Numbered from the stretch's first letter, positions 26,905 to 36,152 are shown. The stretch: DNA of 64,000 nt from Streptomyces sp. NBC_01549 (GCF_026339955.1 NZ_JAPEPW010000006.1:62001-126000); one strand, 5' to 3'. The notes: a model not told the origin generated them from the letters alone. Numbers and translations are program-made.

Positions 26905-27262
26905 CGACACCCCCCCTGGTCCGGCGACCCCTACTCCGCCGCCCTGCGCGCCGGCAGTGGTCCCCTCTACCTCCGCAGTACCGACGCCCGCTGCTGCCGC
27001 TGGAGGTGGAACGGTGGTGCGCCGAGGCCGATGCGGCGGATCTGGAGGTACCGCGGCGGTGCGAAGGGGTCGTCCTCGACGTGGGACGCGGGCCCGGCCG
27101 GCCCGTGGCGGCGCTCGCCGCGCAGGGGCGACGAGCGCTGGGTATCGCCGTCAGCGAGGCGGCCGTCGCCCACACCGTGTGGCTCGGCAGGCGGGCGCTG
27201 CGCCGGTCCGTCTTCGAGGCGCTCCCTGGTGAGGGCCCCTGGGACACCGCCCTCCTACGATA
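26905..27262 (+). pseudogene. SAM methyltransferase remnant (frameshifted, truncated)
   Basis: The segment WSGDPYSAALRAGSGPLYLR followed, after a one-base frame change near 26985, by LLPLEVERWCAEAD and GVVLDVGRGPGRPVAALAAQ is a class I methyltransferase N-terminal half. Motif I carries Arg where the family has Cys (VGCGPG). The protein continues to about PGEGPWDTALL (27250) and then becomes unrelated sequence, so the second half is lost. In streptomycetes a similar gene often sits beside the molybdopterin oxidoreductase that follows here. Confidence 0.65.
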
Positions 27263-27292
27263 CGCCCGCCAAGCGGGCCGGCGCCGAGACGC

Positions 27293-27832
27293 TCAGTGGG
27301 CGGCCGGGGGCCGCTCGTTCGTCGCCCTGCGCAACCGCTCCGACCGCGCCGACCTCCGCGAGCGCAGCACGAGCAGCACGGCGGAACCCCCGAACAACAC
27401 CGCCGTGACCAGCAACCAGCGGGCCAGGAAGCCGTCGCCGGACAGACCGGTGTCGGAGCGGTAGAGGTCCGACACCTGCCCACTGATCAGCGGAAACCAC
27501 ATCAACAGCAGGAGACAGGAGAAGGTCGCCGGGAACCGGACATAGAGCGTCCACTCCCGATGGCCGACCGCGTCCAACCCCCGTGTGAGGGCCCGGTCCA
27601 CCCCCGCATACAAGGGCACCAGTACCAGATCGTGCAGGAGCGCCACCCCCACGAACCACAGCACCACCCCGAACCAGTCCCCGGCGAGCAGCCGCACCCC
27701 GGCGTACCCGGCGAGCGCGAACGAACAGGCCAGCAGCAGGATCTGGAACGGACTGCCCAGAACGGGCTTCCCGAACGGCCGACGCGTCACGGGTCGTCGC
27801 GTCACAGGTCGTCGCATCACAGGTCGTCGCAT
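27293..27832 (-). CDS. Hypothetical membrane protein coupled to the oxidoreductase
   Basis: A 179-residue protein. The first 20 residues are a basic repeat of RRPVM/RRPVT. About four hydrophobic helices follow (FQILLLACSFALAGYAGVRL, VLWFVGVALLHDLVLVPLYA, FPATFSCLLLLMWFPLI, WLLVTAVLFGGSAVLLVL). Its function is unknown. The ATG at 27832 overlaps the stop of the molybdopterin oxidoreductase gene (TGATG), with GGAGA upstream, so it is translationally coupled and may help anchor or assemble the oxidoreductase. An upstream Met (27865) is possible but less likely. Confidence 0.7.
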   Translation of the reverse strand: MRRPVMRRPVTRRPVTRRPFGKPVLGSPFQILLLACSFALAGYAGVRLLAGDWFGVVLWFVGVALLHDLVLVPLYAGVDRALTRGLDAVGHREWTLYVRFPATFSCLLLLMWFPLISGQVSDLYRSDTGLSGDGFLARWLLVTAVLFGGSAVLLVLRSRRSARSERLRRATNERPPAAH

Positions 27833-27840
27833 CACAGGTC
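27782..27840 (-). repeat. 15-base tandem repeat encoding RRPV(M/T)
   Basis: Four near-identical 15-base units (CATCACAGGTCGTCG / CGTCACAGGTCGTCG on the plus strand) encode the basic N-terminal repeat of the membrane protein. Length variation here would stay in frame. Confidence 0.7.
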
Positions 27841-29076
27841 TCCGAACGTCATCCGGGCCACCCACTTGGTGTTGAGCACGCCGGGCGCCGCGGGGACGAT
27901 GATCCGCGCGGGGTAACCGTGGTCGGGGGTCAGATCCTCGCCGTTGACGAACAGGGCCAGCAGCGAGCGCGGGTCGCGCACCTGGTTGTAGCGCAGGGCC
28001 GCGTGCCGGAACGCCCCGTGCCGCTGCAACGACTCCACCAGTACGTCAGGCGCCGCGCCCTCCTCGTATCCGACGAGCCGCGCCAGGTCCCGCAGCGGTA
28101 CGCCCCGCCACCACTGGTCGGAGGTCGACCAGCCCTCCACGCAGGCGATGGGCAACGCGGCGCTGCGGAGCGGGAGTTTCAGCAACTCGTCCCGGCTCAG
28201 CCGGACCGTGCGCCCGCGCCCTTCGACGACCAGCCGCCATGCCTCCTCGCTCGTCTCCCGCATGTCGATGCCGACCGCCGCGGCCGTCTTGTTGATCTGG
28301 AAGCCGCCGGGGCCGGAGCCCGGTTCGGAGCCGCCGTGGGGCGCGAGGACGGCCGTCTCCCGCAGCGGCGCGTCGAAGCTGCGGCCCGCCGTGGTGGCGA
28401 GCAGCACCAGCGATCCGCCGCCCACGAACCCGAGTGCGCCGCGCCGCGAGACGGTGGGCGGGGTGGGGTCCGGCGAGACCAACTCCCCTTCCTCCGTGGT
28501 GTTTTCGTCCCGGAGGTGGCGCAGATTGCGGATCGCCGCCGGTACTCGCAGCACGGCGTGCGCCACGAACGCGGCGAAGAACACCCAGGCCCCGTAGAAG
28601 TGCAGCGGATAGAAGGAGCCCGGGAAGAGGTAGTCGAGCTGGACGTTCAGCACACCTGTCGTGAACTCGAACAGGGCGCCCCCGACCAGTAGGAGCAGCG
28701 AGATCCGCTCCAGCGCGTGCGTGAGCGACCGGGCGGGCGGCAGTGTGAACAGCTTCGGCACGACCGACCACAGCTTCGCCAGCAGCACGGGGATCAGCGC
28801 GATCCCGAGCGTGACGTGGACGCCCTGCGTGAGGCGGTACAACCACGATGGGGTGGTGGGCCAGGAGAAGAGGTAGAAGCCGAGCAGACCCTTGTCCGAG
28901 GTCATGTCGTTCACCGGTGCCAGGTTCGGGTTGTAGGCGGCGTACGACACGAGACCCGTCACGAACAACACGGTGATCCCGCCGAGCAGGACGACGCCGA
29001 GCACCGAGGTGAACCAGGGGCCACGCACGGAGCTGCGCCAGAACGTGGGTGAGGTGGGGAGCTCCGGCTTGTGCAT
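27832..29076 (-). CDS. Molybdopterin-dependent oxidoreductase with cytochrome b561-like membrane domain
   Basis: A 414-residue membrane enzyme. The N-terminal half has four to five hydrophobic helices with His residues suited to haem (GVHVTLGIALIPVLLAKLW, FYPLHFYGAWVFFAAFVAHA). The C-terminal half is a sulfite-oxidase-fold domain whose molybdenum-ligand Cys lies in LPIACVEGWSTSDQWWRGV (about 312). DHGYPARIIVPAAPGV is the usual cofactor-binding loop. It probably passes electrons between an extracytoplasmic substrate and the membrane. ATG 29076 is preferred over 29118. It is the upstream partner of the coupled membrane protein. The substrate is unknown. Confidence 0.85.
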   Translation of the reverse strand: MHKPELPTSPTFWRSSVRGPWFTSVLGVVLLGGITVLFVTGLVSYAAYNPNLAPVNDMTSDKGLLGFYLFSWPTTPSWLYRLTQGVHVTLGIALIPVLLAKLWSVVPKLFTLPPARSLTHALERISLLLLVGGALFEFTTGVLNVQLDYLFPGSFYPLHFYGAWVFFAAFVAHAVLRVPAAIRNLRHLRDENTTEEGELVSPDPTPPTVSRRGALGFVGGGSLVLLATTAGRSFDAPLRETAVLAPHGGSEPGSGPGGFQINKTAAAVGIDMRETSEEAWRLVVEGRGRTVRLSRDELLKLPLRSAALPIACVEGWSTSDQWWRGVPLRDLARLVGYEEGAAPDVLVESLQRHGAFRHAALRYNQVRDPRSLLALFVNGEDLTPDHGYPARIIVPAAPGVLNTKWVARMTFGDL

Positions 29077-29236
29077 GTCCCGACCGTAGGCCGAGTGCTC
29101 TCCCGAACGGGTCCGCAAACCATGACAAAACTCTGACGTCCACCCCGGTGGCCGCGCCGCCGGGCGCTACGCCGGTCAAAGTCCAGGTCTTCGGTCAAAG
29201 ACCAGGTCTTCTTGCTGTGCGTAGTGCGTCGCGTTC

Positions 29237-29974
29237 CTACCGGTGCTCGGGGTTTTCGTAGTCACGGCGGCAGCCGGCGTCCCAGGCGGTGCGCTGGTTG
29301 CCGTATGCGGGAATGCCACCGAGATCCTTCAACGCCCGGGCCAGGTGCAGCAGGTTCCAGGTCATGAAGGTGGTGTTGCGGTTGGTGAAGTCGTTCTCCG
29401 GACCGCCGGAGCCGGGGTCGAGGTACGAGGGGCCGGGGCCCGCCTCGCCGATCCATCCGGCGTCCGCCTGGGGAGGGATGGTGTAGCCCAGGTGCTGCAA
29501 GCTGTAAAGGACGTTCATGGCACAGTGCTTGACGCCGTCCTCGTTGCCGGTGATCAGGCAGCCGCCGACGCGCCCGTAATAGGCGTACTGTCCGGCCTCG
29601 TTCAGCAGGCTGGAGCAGGAGTAGAGGCGTTCGATCACCTGCTTCATCACGGAACTGTTGTCGCCCAGCCAGATAGGGCCGGCCAACACGAGGATGTCGG
29701 CCGCCAGGACCTGCTGGTAGAGGTCCGGCCAGGCGTCCGTCTCCCAGCCGTGCTCCGTCATATCGGGCCACACACCGGTGGCGATGTCGTGGTCCACCGC
29801 CCGTACGACATCAACGTGCACTCCCTGCGCATCCATGACGGCGGTGCTGCGGTCGATCAGTCCCTGGGTGTTGCTCGATTCCGGCGAGCGCTTGAGAGTG
29901 CAGTTGATCACCAGAGCACGCAGGTCGTCGTACCGGGCCGGCGGTGCATCGGTGGCGGGCGGCAAAGCGGTCAC
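29237..29974 (-). CDS. Flavodoxin-like NAD(P)H-dependent FMN reductase family protein
   Basis: A 245-residue cytoplasmic flavodoxin-fold protein. The first strand and phosphate loop are RALVINCTLKRSPESSNTQG, and the second FMN loop is DILVLAGPIWLGDNSSVMKQ. ITGNEDGVKHCAMNVLYSLQ is the later conserved helix. It probably reduces flavins, quinones or disulfide/metal compounds with NAD(P)H. GTG 29974 has GGGAGG five bases upstream, which I prefer to the longer reading from 30067. A remnant of a similar gene lies at 26585-26706. Confidence 0.82.
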   Translation of the reverse strand: MTALPPATDAPPARYDDLRALVINCTLKRSPESSNTQGLIDRSTAVMDAQGVHVDVVRAVDHDIATGVWPDMTEHGWETDAWPDLYQQVLAADILVLAGPIWLGDNSSVMKQVIERLYSCSSLLNEAGQYAYYGRVGGCLITGNEDGVKHCAMNVLYSLQHLGYTIPPQADAGWIGEAGPGPSYLDPGSGGPENDFTNRNTTFMTWNLLHLARALKDLGGIPAYGNQRTAWDAGCRRDYENPEHR

Positions 29975-30066
29975 ACGGTCCTCCCAGAGCCCCGCCGCCG
30001 CACGGTGCGCGGCGGCATGTCCACATCTGGATCCAGCGTGCGGGCCGACCGTCGCAGACGCCACCA

Positions 30067-30348
30067 CTACGCCTCCGAATGCGGGTACTTGTCCGAGTCA
30101 CGTCGCCACGACTGGCCGAACGATTCGTGGATCTTCCGCATCCGATCCAGCAACGGGCTGGACCCTCGGGGGTGGAAGACCACCAGCTCTCCGCAGATCG
30201 CGCCAGTGCCATAGGCGTCAAGGAACGCCTTGAAGTCGCCTGGCAGCGCCGAGCCGACATAGCCCTCGACCTCGGCCCAGTCATCAGGGGATGGGTGCCG
30301 GACCGGTGGCGGGCCGAGCAGTTGCACCAGGTCACCCAAACCCGCCAT
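30067..30348 (-). CDS. SMI1/KNR4 (SUKH) family protein, probably 3'-truncated
   Basis: A 93-residue protein with the SUKH N-terminal pattern: DDWAEVEGYVGSALPGDFKA then FLDAYGTGAICGELVVFHPR. Complete members of this group continue for another 50-100 residues with a Gly/Trp-rich segment. Here the frame closes after KYPHSEA. SUKH proteins often give immunity to secreted nuclease or deaminase toxins. ATG 30348 has AGGTGGGG just upstream. No toxin gene is adjacent, so it may be an orphan or decaying immunity gene. Confidence 0.6.
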   Translation of the reverse strand: MAGLGDLVQLLGPPPVRHPSPDDWAEVEGYVGSALPGDFKAFLDAYGTGAICGELVVFHPRGSSPLLDRMRKIHESFGQSWRRDSDKYPHSEA

Positions 30349-30516
30349 ACGCCCCACCTGTTTGATCGTCGGTTGTCGGCGTCAAACCTAGTCAGACGCG
30401 GCGGCGGTGATCAAGGGAAAGCGGGATCGGCAGCCATCCCCTCCGAGTCATTTCACGACGTTGACCGCTCGCGACTACGACCAACAAAGCTCACAGGCAG
30501 CGAAGTTCAGAGAAGC

Positions 30517-30715
30517 AGGCGTGTTCGTGGATGCAGGAGGTGCCGAACGTGCGGCCGCATGCTCCGATGGAGACTTTGCGCCGCTCAAAGTGGCCGAGGA
30601 ACTCTTGCCATTCCTCGTCGGTGGGGACCCGGTATTCCTCGCTCGGGCAGAGGGACCTGCGGCGGCCCAGGAAGGCCATGTGCGCCTGGATCGCCTCTTC
30701 GGGGTAGACGCGGCC
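30517..30715 (-). pseudogene. Tyrosine-type site-specific integrase, internal remnant
   Basis: About 66 codons: RVYPEEAIQAHMAFLGRRRS then EEYRVPTDEEWQEFLGHFER and GTSCIHEHAC. This is the segment just downstream of the catalytic core in a common streptomycete integrase group. Both the catalytic domain and the Cys-rich C-terminal tail are missing. It is joined at about 30715-30722 to an oppositely oriented ISL3 fragment. Confidence 0.6.
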
Positions 30716-30721
30716 TGCGGG

Positions 30722-31017
30722 AGGCGATCGTGCCGCTCGGCTACAAGGGCAGCTACCAGCGCGTCCGCGCCTCTTTGAGCCCAAAGCGCACTTCACCGCA
30801 GCCAGTAACGGCACGGCCGCCCTCGCCCTGGGCGGTCGCCGGGTGGATCCTCAGCCGCCCGGAACCCCTTGCCGAGACCGAACAGCTCCGGCTCAAGACC
30901 GTCCGTGCCCACTGCCCCGAACTGGGCGCCCTCACCCGCCCTGTCCGCTCCTTCGCGACCATGCTCACAGAGCGTCAGGGCGAGTGCCTGCCGGACTGGC
31001 CCGACGCGGTCAGACAG
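30722..31017 (+). pseudogene. ISL3-family transposase, C-terminal-region remnant
   Basis: About 98 codons matching the later part of ISL3-group transposases: IVPLGYKGSYQRVRASL, AVAGWILSRPEPLAETEQLR, HCPELGALTRPVRSFATMLT and PDWPDAVRQ. The start, the zinc finger and most of the DDE region are missing, as is the end. No terminal repeats are seen. It runs in frame into a DUF4259 remnant at about 31018. Confidence 0.65.
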
Positions 31018-31496
31018 GACGTCGGCCCTTTCGACGACGACGATGCCGCAGACTTCGCCATCGCTTTGGACGAGGTGGCAATGAAGGCACGCGAGAGTCT
31101 GGTCCGCAGCGCGCTCAAACGCGCCGCCGATACCACGGACCACCTCGGCACCCCGACGCCATGCTGGCTGTAGCCGCTGCTGCCCTGATCGTCGCGCAGT
31201 GTCCGGGTGGTGAACCGACCTGCCCGAACTACGGTCCTTCGGAACCAATGCCGAAATTGTCTGCCGACCTCAAAATGCTGGCCCTCGACGCCTTGGACCA
31301 GGTAGTCGCGGAGCCGTCCGAACTTGCCGAGCTATGGGACGAAGCCTCGAACGGTCCGAAACGGCGTCAGGTGATCAACCACCTGCATGACGTCCTCGAC
31401 CCTCCGAACCCGCCGCAGGCGGATGCCCTCTTCGACATAGAACTGGTGGCTCAAAGTGACCGACCACACAAGCTGAGCCAGGACCCCTGGAAGTGA
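31018..31496 (+). pseudogene. DUF4259 protein, start lost and frameshifted
   Basis: The segment DVGPFDDDDAADFAIALDEV is the family opening just after the usual Met-Gly-Thr-Trp, whose codons were replaced by transposase sequence. The reading continues to HLGTP, where a one-base deletion near 31155 diverts it to an early stop (31171). In the +1 frame the family resumes with DAMLAVAAAALIVAQCPGGE and continues to AELWDEASNGPKRRQ and a stop at 31496. DUF4259 proteins are small, cytoplasmic and of unknown function. This copy cannot make a normal product. Confidence 0.7.
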
Positions 31497-31601
31497 AGGA
31501 CGCTTCCAGGGCCTTCGGGTTCTCCCGGGCAAAGTGCTACGACCTGGGGAGGCGCACACGACCTCCACCTCCGTCCACAGCGTGCCTATGTGGTCACGGC
31601 G

Positions 31602-32978
31602 CTAGCTGGTGTAGCCGGTCACGTCGCCGATCCAGGTGATGGAGTCGCCCGGGTCCTCGTCGGCGCCGTGGGCGGCGTCCCAGTACATCAGGGCGTTGAC
31701 GTCGTCCCCGAGGTTTTCCAGGCTCAGGGCCAGGTTGCCGACGATCGTCAGCGAGGTGTCGGTGTCCTTGGTGCCGGTGCGGATCCACCAGTACTTGGCC
31801 TGGCTGTCGTTGGACTCGCCGATGAAGTACATCGGGTCCATCATCTCGAGCTTGCCGGGATGTCGCTGTCCAGCACGGTGCCGCTGGTGCCGCTGGTGCC
31901 GCTGGTGTCGTTGGCCAGGCTGTAGTCGGTGAAGTGCCGGGCCTCGGTGGTGTCGATGCCGAACAGGTTGTTCTCGCCGGCCGACAGGTCGAAGGCGTCG
32001 AAGGCCCGGGCGTCCTTGCCGCGGGCCCCCACGTGGTCGAGGTAGTCGGACCAGGTGAACGTGGCCGACGAACCGTCCCAGGCGATGAAGGTGTTGGAGG
32101 ACAGGTAGGAGGTCCGCTCGGAGTCCGACAGGTCCGTCAGGTAGGTGGTGGCCGCCGGCTGAAGATAGGTCGCCAGCAGGTAGTCGTCGCAGTTGTCCGT
32201 CGTGATGGTGCCGTAGTCGTCCGCCGTCAGGCCGAGCGAGGCCTGGTACGTCTCAAACAGGGCCTTCAGGTCCGCGGAGACGTCCTGGTCGACCTCCTCG
32301 CCGGTGCTGAGCACGTTGGTGCCCCAGCACCACTCGTAGGCGCCGTCGGCGTTCTCCAGGTCGGTGATGGGGCACCAGGGCACCGGTGGCGTAGACCACG
32401 TCGTCGGCGTCGACAGCGCCGAGCTCACTGAGGTAGTCGTCGTACAGCGAGCTGGCGCCCCCGGAGGCTCCCAGCAGGGCCGACAGGGCGCCGCCGGCGC
32501 TGGTCCCGGCCGTGACGATCTTGTCGGTGTCGCCCGGAATGGTGCCCGCGTTGTAACGCACGTACCGGACCACGGCCTTGAGGTCCACGATCGCCGCCGG
32601 CGCGGTGCCGTAGTACTCACCGCTGGAGTTCACCAGGGTCCGGCCCCGCGCGCCCGGCTGCACCACGACGTACCCGGCCGCGAGTGCCAGTTCTCCCAGC
32701 GTGCCGCTCACGCCTGTCGCGGACGACACCGAGGAGGGGAGATATCCGCCGATCGCGTTGTAGAACAGGACCTCCTTGTCGCCGTCGTCCGTGGAGATCG
32801 TCGTCGTGATCTCGGTGTACGCGTCGGGGTCGAAGGGTCAGGGAGTCGGACGTGGTCGAGTTGGACGACCTGGTCGTGCCTAACGCGTACGCGTTGCTGG
32901 TGATCCCCGCTGCCGGTACGGCTGTGCGGCTGCGACGATTCCCTTGATCAGGGCTCTGCGCTTCATTTCGTGCCTCAT
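31602..32978 (-). pseudogene. Secreted tannase-like alpha/beta hydrolase with about four frameshifts
   Basis: A GGAGGAGA site precedes ATG 32978 and a Tat/Sec-like start (KRRALIKGIVAAA). The frame then shifts near 32925, 32840, 32385 and 31850. Joined across the shifts, the protein reads as a subtype-B tannase/feruloyl-esterase-like hydrolase of about 450 residues. It has VVVQPGARGRTLVNSSGEYY, the nucleophile elbow VTAGTSAGGALSALLG, TDLENADGAYEWCWG, and the C-terminal YWWIRTGTKDTDTSLTI with YWDAAHGADEDPG near the catalytic His. So many shifts indicate a dead gene or a poorly polished stretch. Confidence 0.7.
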
Positions 32979-33322
32979 TTCGTGTCTCCTCCGCGTGAGC
33001 TTCACGAGCGTTTATCTCGATCTCGGCAGCCAACTCAATTCGCGGGCGACATTATCGTCAACAATTTCAGGGATTCTTTTGCCAACCCATAGAGACTGCT
33101 CTAAGCCTGTGATTCTCGCGCAACTCATCGAACGAAATCGATCCCTGTCTGTGGGCAAGGAGGGCTGTGCATCTCCCACGAATCATCCCAGGCCCTTTGC
33201 CAACGTGATTGTTGACAGCTTTCATGCTCTGCAGAGCGGACACGCGATGCCATGGCCGGTTCTTCGTCAGACACAAGGCCGCGTGGCCCGGCACGGCCAT
33301 TCACCCCCTCAGCAGGGGGCCA
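32979..33322. other. Intergenic region, lower GC
   Basis: About 340 bases with noticeably lower GC than the surroundings, between two divergent pseudogenes. No gene or strong structure was seen. It probably held their promoters. Confidence 0.35.
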
Positions 33323-34167
33323 CGTGTTACCGCACCTGGCGCCCGCCTTCGCCAAGGCCCTCGACACCAACGGCGACGGGACGCTGAGCGCGGCCGAGAA
33401 GACTCAGGACGCCAAGCGGATCAGCGCGGCGCTCACACTGCGGGCAGGCGGTCGCAAAATCTCTGCCACGCTCAACGAGACCACATACCCGGACCACGCG
33501 CTGCTAGCCGCCGCCGGAGGCTCCGTCACCCTCGACTTCACGGCCGCCGTGGCGTTCGGCACCACTCCTCGGCGCCTTCCACGCCCTGGCCCCCGGTCAC
33601 GGCAAGGCTCTGCTCGCCTCCTATCGGGTCGGCGCCCAGAGCACACCCCGGCAGGCTGGTGCCAGCGCTCCAGGGCGCCAGCGGGGCCGCGATCCTGTTC
33701 CTGGGCACGCGGCTGTAGCAGCGCAGATGGCGGCAACGGGCGGCGGCAAACAGCCACGACCACAGTGACGTGCACGACCACAACCACCACGACCACAGTC
33801 GCAGCCACGGCGGGGGGCACCATCACCATCACCCGGCTGTCATGCCCACCCCCTTGCGCGGCATCGCCACGAAAGGCATGTCCGGGGGAATCATCCCCTG
33901 CCCCGAGGCACTGACGGTCCTGCTGCTGGCCATCGGCCGGGGCCGCACGCTCTGGGCCTGACCATGATCGCCGCGTTCAGCCTCGGTCTGGCCGGCGTCC
34001 TGGTCGGCCTGGGCCTGATCATGGTGAGCCCCCGCACCAGCCTTGCTGGTCTCCGTCAGCGTGGGTCCGCCCAGCTGGTGCAATGGCTGCCCATGGTCTC
34101 CGCGGCCGTCGTGACCGTGCTCGGTCTCGTCATCACGGTCGACGGCATCGGCGGGTTTGCCGCCTGA
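33323..34167 (+). pseudogene. NicO-family nickel/cobalt exporter, fragmented
   Basis: Family segments appear in sequence but in different frames. LAPAFAKALDTNGDGTLSAA is the periplasmic-like N-terminal region. LGAFHALAPGHGKALLASY (about 33560-33620) carries the HxxxxGHGK motif. A His-rich loop (HDHNHHDHSRSHGGGHHHHH, about 33773) follows. GMSGGIIPCPEALTVLLLAI (about 33870) is followed by MIAAFSLGLAGVLVGLGLIM to the stop at 34167. The start, most of helices 2-3 and correct phasing are missing. It once exported nickel or cobalt through the membrane and is now inactive. Confidence 0.7.
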
Positions 34168-34169
34168 AC

Positions 34170-34452
34170 GGTCCACGGTGAACGTGGCCGTCTTCCCGTC
34201 CCCTCGTTCCACCTCGACGGTGTCGCCGGCTTTCATCGTCTTCGGCTTCTTGAAGACCGCGTCCGCACCGCTCCAGGTCACATGTCCGGCGATCACCGCG
34301 GGCCCTTGGGACCCGGGGGTGGTGCCCGGTTCGTACCAGCCCGCCAGATCAGGGTTCTGCGCTCGCTGGACACGCCGAGGGGAGGGGATGACGACCCGCT
34401 GCGGCACCGTTCTGGCCGGGAGGGCCGACCCGCGTCGCCCGCCGCCGGACAT
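34170..34452 (-). pseudogene. Class F sortase remnant
   Basis: About 95 codons. The core AQNPDLAGWYEPGTTPGSQG then PAVIAGHVTWSGADAVF carries the catalytic-His region of class F sortases, and KAGDTVEVERGDGKTATFTV is the following hairpin. The segment before the core is shortened, and the part with the catalytic Cys and Arg is missing because the sequence meets the 3' end of the NicO gene tail-to-tail. It is not functional. Confidence 0.65.
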
Positions 34453-34504
34453 CGCCGGCCTAGGACCTCAGCGACACCCACAGCACGGTCGCCGTCCGGA
34501 CGCC

Positions 34505-34776
34505 GCCCCACCCGTAACGCTTGATCTGCTGGCTCAGTCCGGGCCGATGGCAGTCTCGAGCGCGCCAACGTGACCCGGCAGCCGTCCCCGCAGAACCGCG
34601 ATGCCGCCCAGCACATGCTCGGCAACTCGGTCGCCGTCTGCCTGGACGGCAAATCCACAGCGGCCGCCGTCGCCTCCTCGATCGTGGACGTCACCGGCCC
34701 GGTCCCCATTCTCAAGCGTGCGGGCGCGATCAGCGCCGAGGGCCCGAGCACCGTGATCCCCGACCTACGGGACTGC
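34505..34776 (+). pseudogene. Threonylcarbamoyl-AMP synthase (YrdC/Sua5) C-terminal remnant
   Basis: The reading VTLDLLAQSGPMAVSSA is the YrdC loop before the Ser-Ala-Asn motif. A one-base insertion near 34563 breaks it, and the next frame continues with NVTRQPSPQNRDAAQHMLGN, then ASSIVDVTGPVPILKRAGAI and VIPDL, the usual C-terminal strand and tail. The N-terminal two thirds are missing. The functional housekeeping copy must be elsewhere in the genome. Confidence 0.6.
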
Positions 34777-34956
34777 TTCCGACCCGGCCTGGTGAGGGAA
34801 CAGGGTGGCGCACCCTGCCTGCGGGAGTCACCCGTTCGGCGGGCGTCGTGAGCGCAATCGACTCGTTGGGGACAGCGTGGCCGTGCACGGTGAACAGCAT
34901 GCAGGCGGCGCGCCAACCAGTGGCAACTACTCTTACCAGAGAGACCGGAATCGCCG

Positions 34957-34995
34957 CGCGCTGAGGCTGCGGCTAGAAGCCACAGCCTCAGCGCG
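34957..34995 (+). terminator. 13-bp inverted repeat upstream of carbonic anhydrase gene
   Basis: CGCGCTGAGGCTG and its exact complement enclose a 13-base spacer that can itself pair further (GGC...GCC). It lies 110 bases before the carbonic anhydrase gene. It is probably a terminator isolating that gene from upstream transcription, but it could also be an operator. Confidence 0.5.
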
Positions 34996-35105
34996 TCTGG
35001 GCGTGCCCGAAGCGCGACAGTCCCCGGCCCGTGGCCGCCGCACCCGCGCCTGGTGTGGCGAACCCCTGCGGTGTAGTACGCAGTGTCTGGACGTAACCTG
35101 CGGCC

Positions 35106-35756
35106 ATGGCTGACACCCCGCACCTGACGCCGTCCGAAGCCCTCGACCTGCTGCTGGCCGGCAATCAGCGCTTCGTCGCGGGCTCCCCACAGCACCCGAA
35201 CCAGGACGCCGCGCGCCGCGCCGCAACGGCACCCGGCCAGCGCCCGTTTGCCGTGCTCTTTGGCTGCTCCGACTCACGCCTGGCTGCGGAGATCATCTTC
35301 GACAGGGGTCTGGGCGACCTTTTCGTGGTCCGCACCGCAGGCCACGTGGCCGGGGCTGAGGTGCTGGGCAGCATCGAGTACGGAGTGAGCGTCCTGGACT
35401 GCCCGCTGGTCGTCGTGCTGGGCCACGACTCGTGCGGCGCCGTCGCGGCGACCCGTGCCGCCCTGACTGACGGCCTGGGCGCCACCGGATACGTGCGCGA
35501 CGTCATCGAGCGCGTCACGCCCAGCGTCCTGGCCGCCCGCGCCGCCGGGCTCACCCAGGAGGACGACATCATCGCCGAGCACATACGGCACACTGTCGAC
35601 CTCCTCCTGGACCGCTCCCGGGTACTCGCCGACCAGGTCACCACCGGACGGACGGCCGTGGTGGGCCTGTCCTACCGGCTGGCCGACGGCAGTGCCCGCC
35701 TCGTCACCGCCCGAGGTCTTCCGACCGACGAAGCTGCCCCAAGCCTGGGCGCCTGA
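35106..35756 (+). CDS. Beta-class carbonic anhydrase
   Basis: A 216-residue cytoplasmic zinc enzyme interconverting CO2 and bicarbonate. The zinc ligands are present: Cys54 and Asp56 in GCSDSR, and His107 and Cys110 in VLGHDSCGAVAA. The helix before the first motif (LTPSEALDLLLAGNQRFVAG) and the strand IEYGVSVLDCPLVVVLGH are typical of bacterial beta-carbonic anhydrases. The length is normal. ATG 35106 lacks a strong ribosome site. It is monocistronic, and the neighbours on both sides are remnants. Confidence 0.93.
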   Translation: MADTPHLTPSEALDLLLAGNQRFVAGSPQHPNQDAARRAATAPGQRPFAVLFGCSDSRLAAEIIFDRGLGDLFVVRTAGHVAGAEVLGSIEYGVSVLDCPLVVVLGHDSCGAVAATRAALTDGLGATGYVRDVIERVTPSVLAARAAGLTQEDDIIAEHIRHTVDLLLDRSRVLADQVTTGRTAVVGLSYRLADGSARLVTARGLPTDEAAPSLGA

Positions 35757-36152
35757 GCGGAGAGGGAGCGGCGCGGCTGCCCTGCCAATGAGTGCTGGTG
35801 ACGACCGCTGCGGTCGTAGGCTCCTTCGGTCGGCCGGAGGCGGTGGTGCCAACCCAGCCGCCGTTTGACCGGCACCGGAGCCCTCTTGCTGGAGCACGGC
35901 TGCGCCGAGGCCGAGCGGCTGGGACCGGTTCGGCTTCCGGCGGAGATGCCGGTGCCGGCCCGGCCGGGCGGCCTGTTCCACTCGTGCGGGGCCTGGACGT
36001 GCGTGGTGCGGCGGGCCCGCCGCACCGGCTGCTGGTGCGGGTGTTCGCGGTCACGTAGGTCATCACGGCGGTGCCGAGCCTGGTGGTGTCCGCCATTCCC
36101 GCTCGGCCGGAGGCTCCCGTGTCCGGCAAAAGAGCACGGTTAAGGGCACGGT
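35757..36152. other. Region without recognisable genes
   Basis: About 400 bases after the carbonic anhydrase. Reading frames on both strands are Arg/Pro/Gly-rich, and none has a motif or ribosome site. It may contain old coding debris. Confidence 0.35.
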
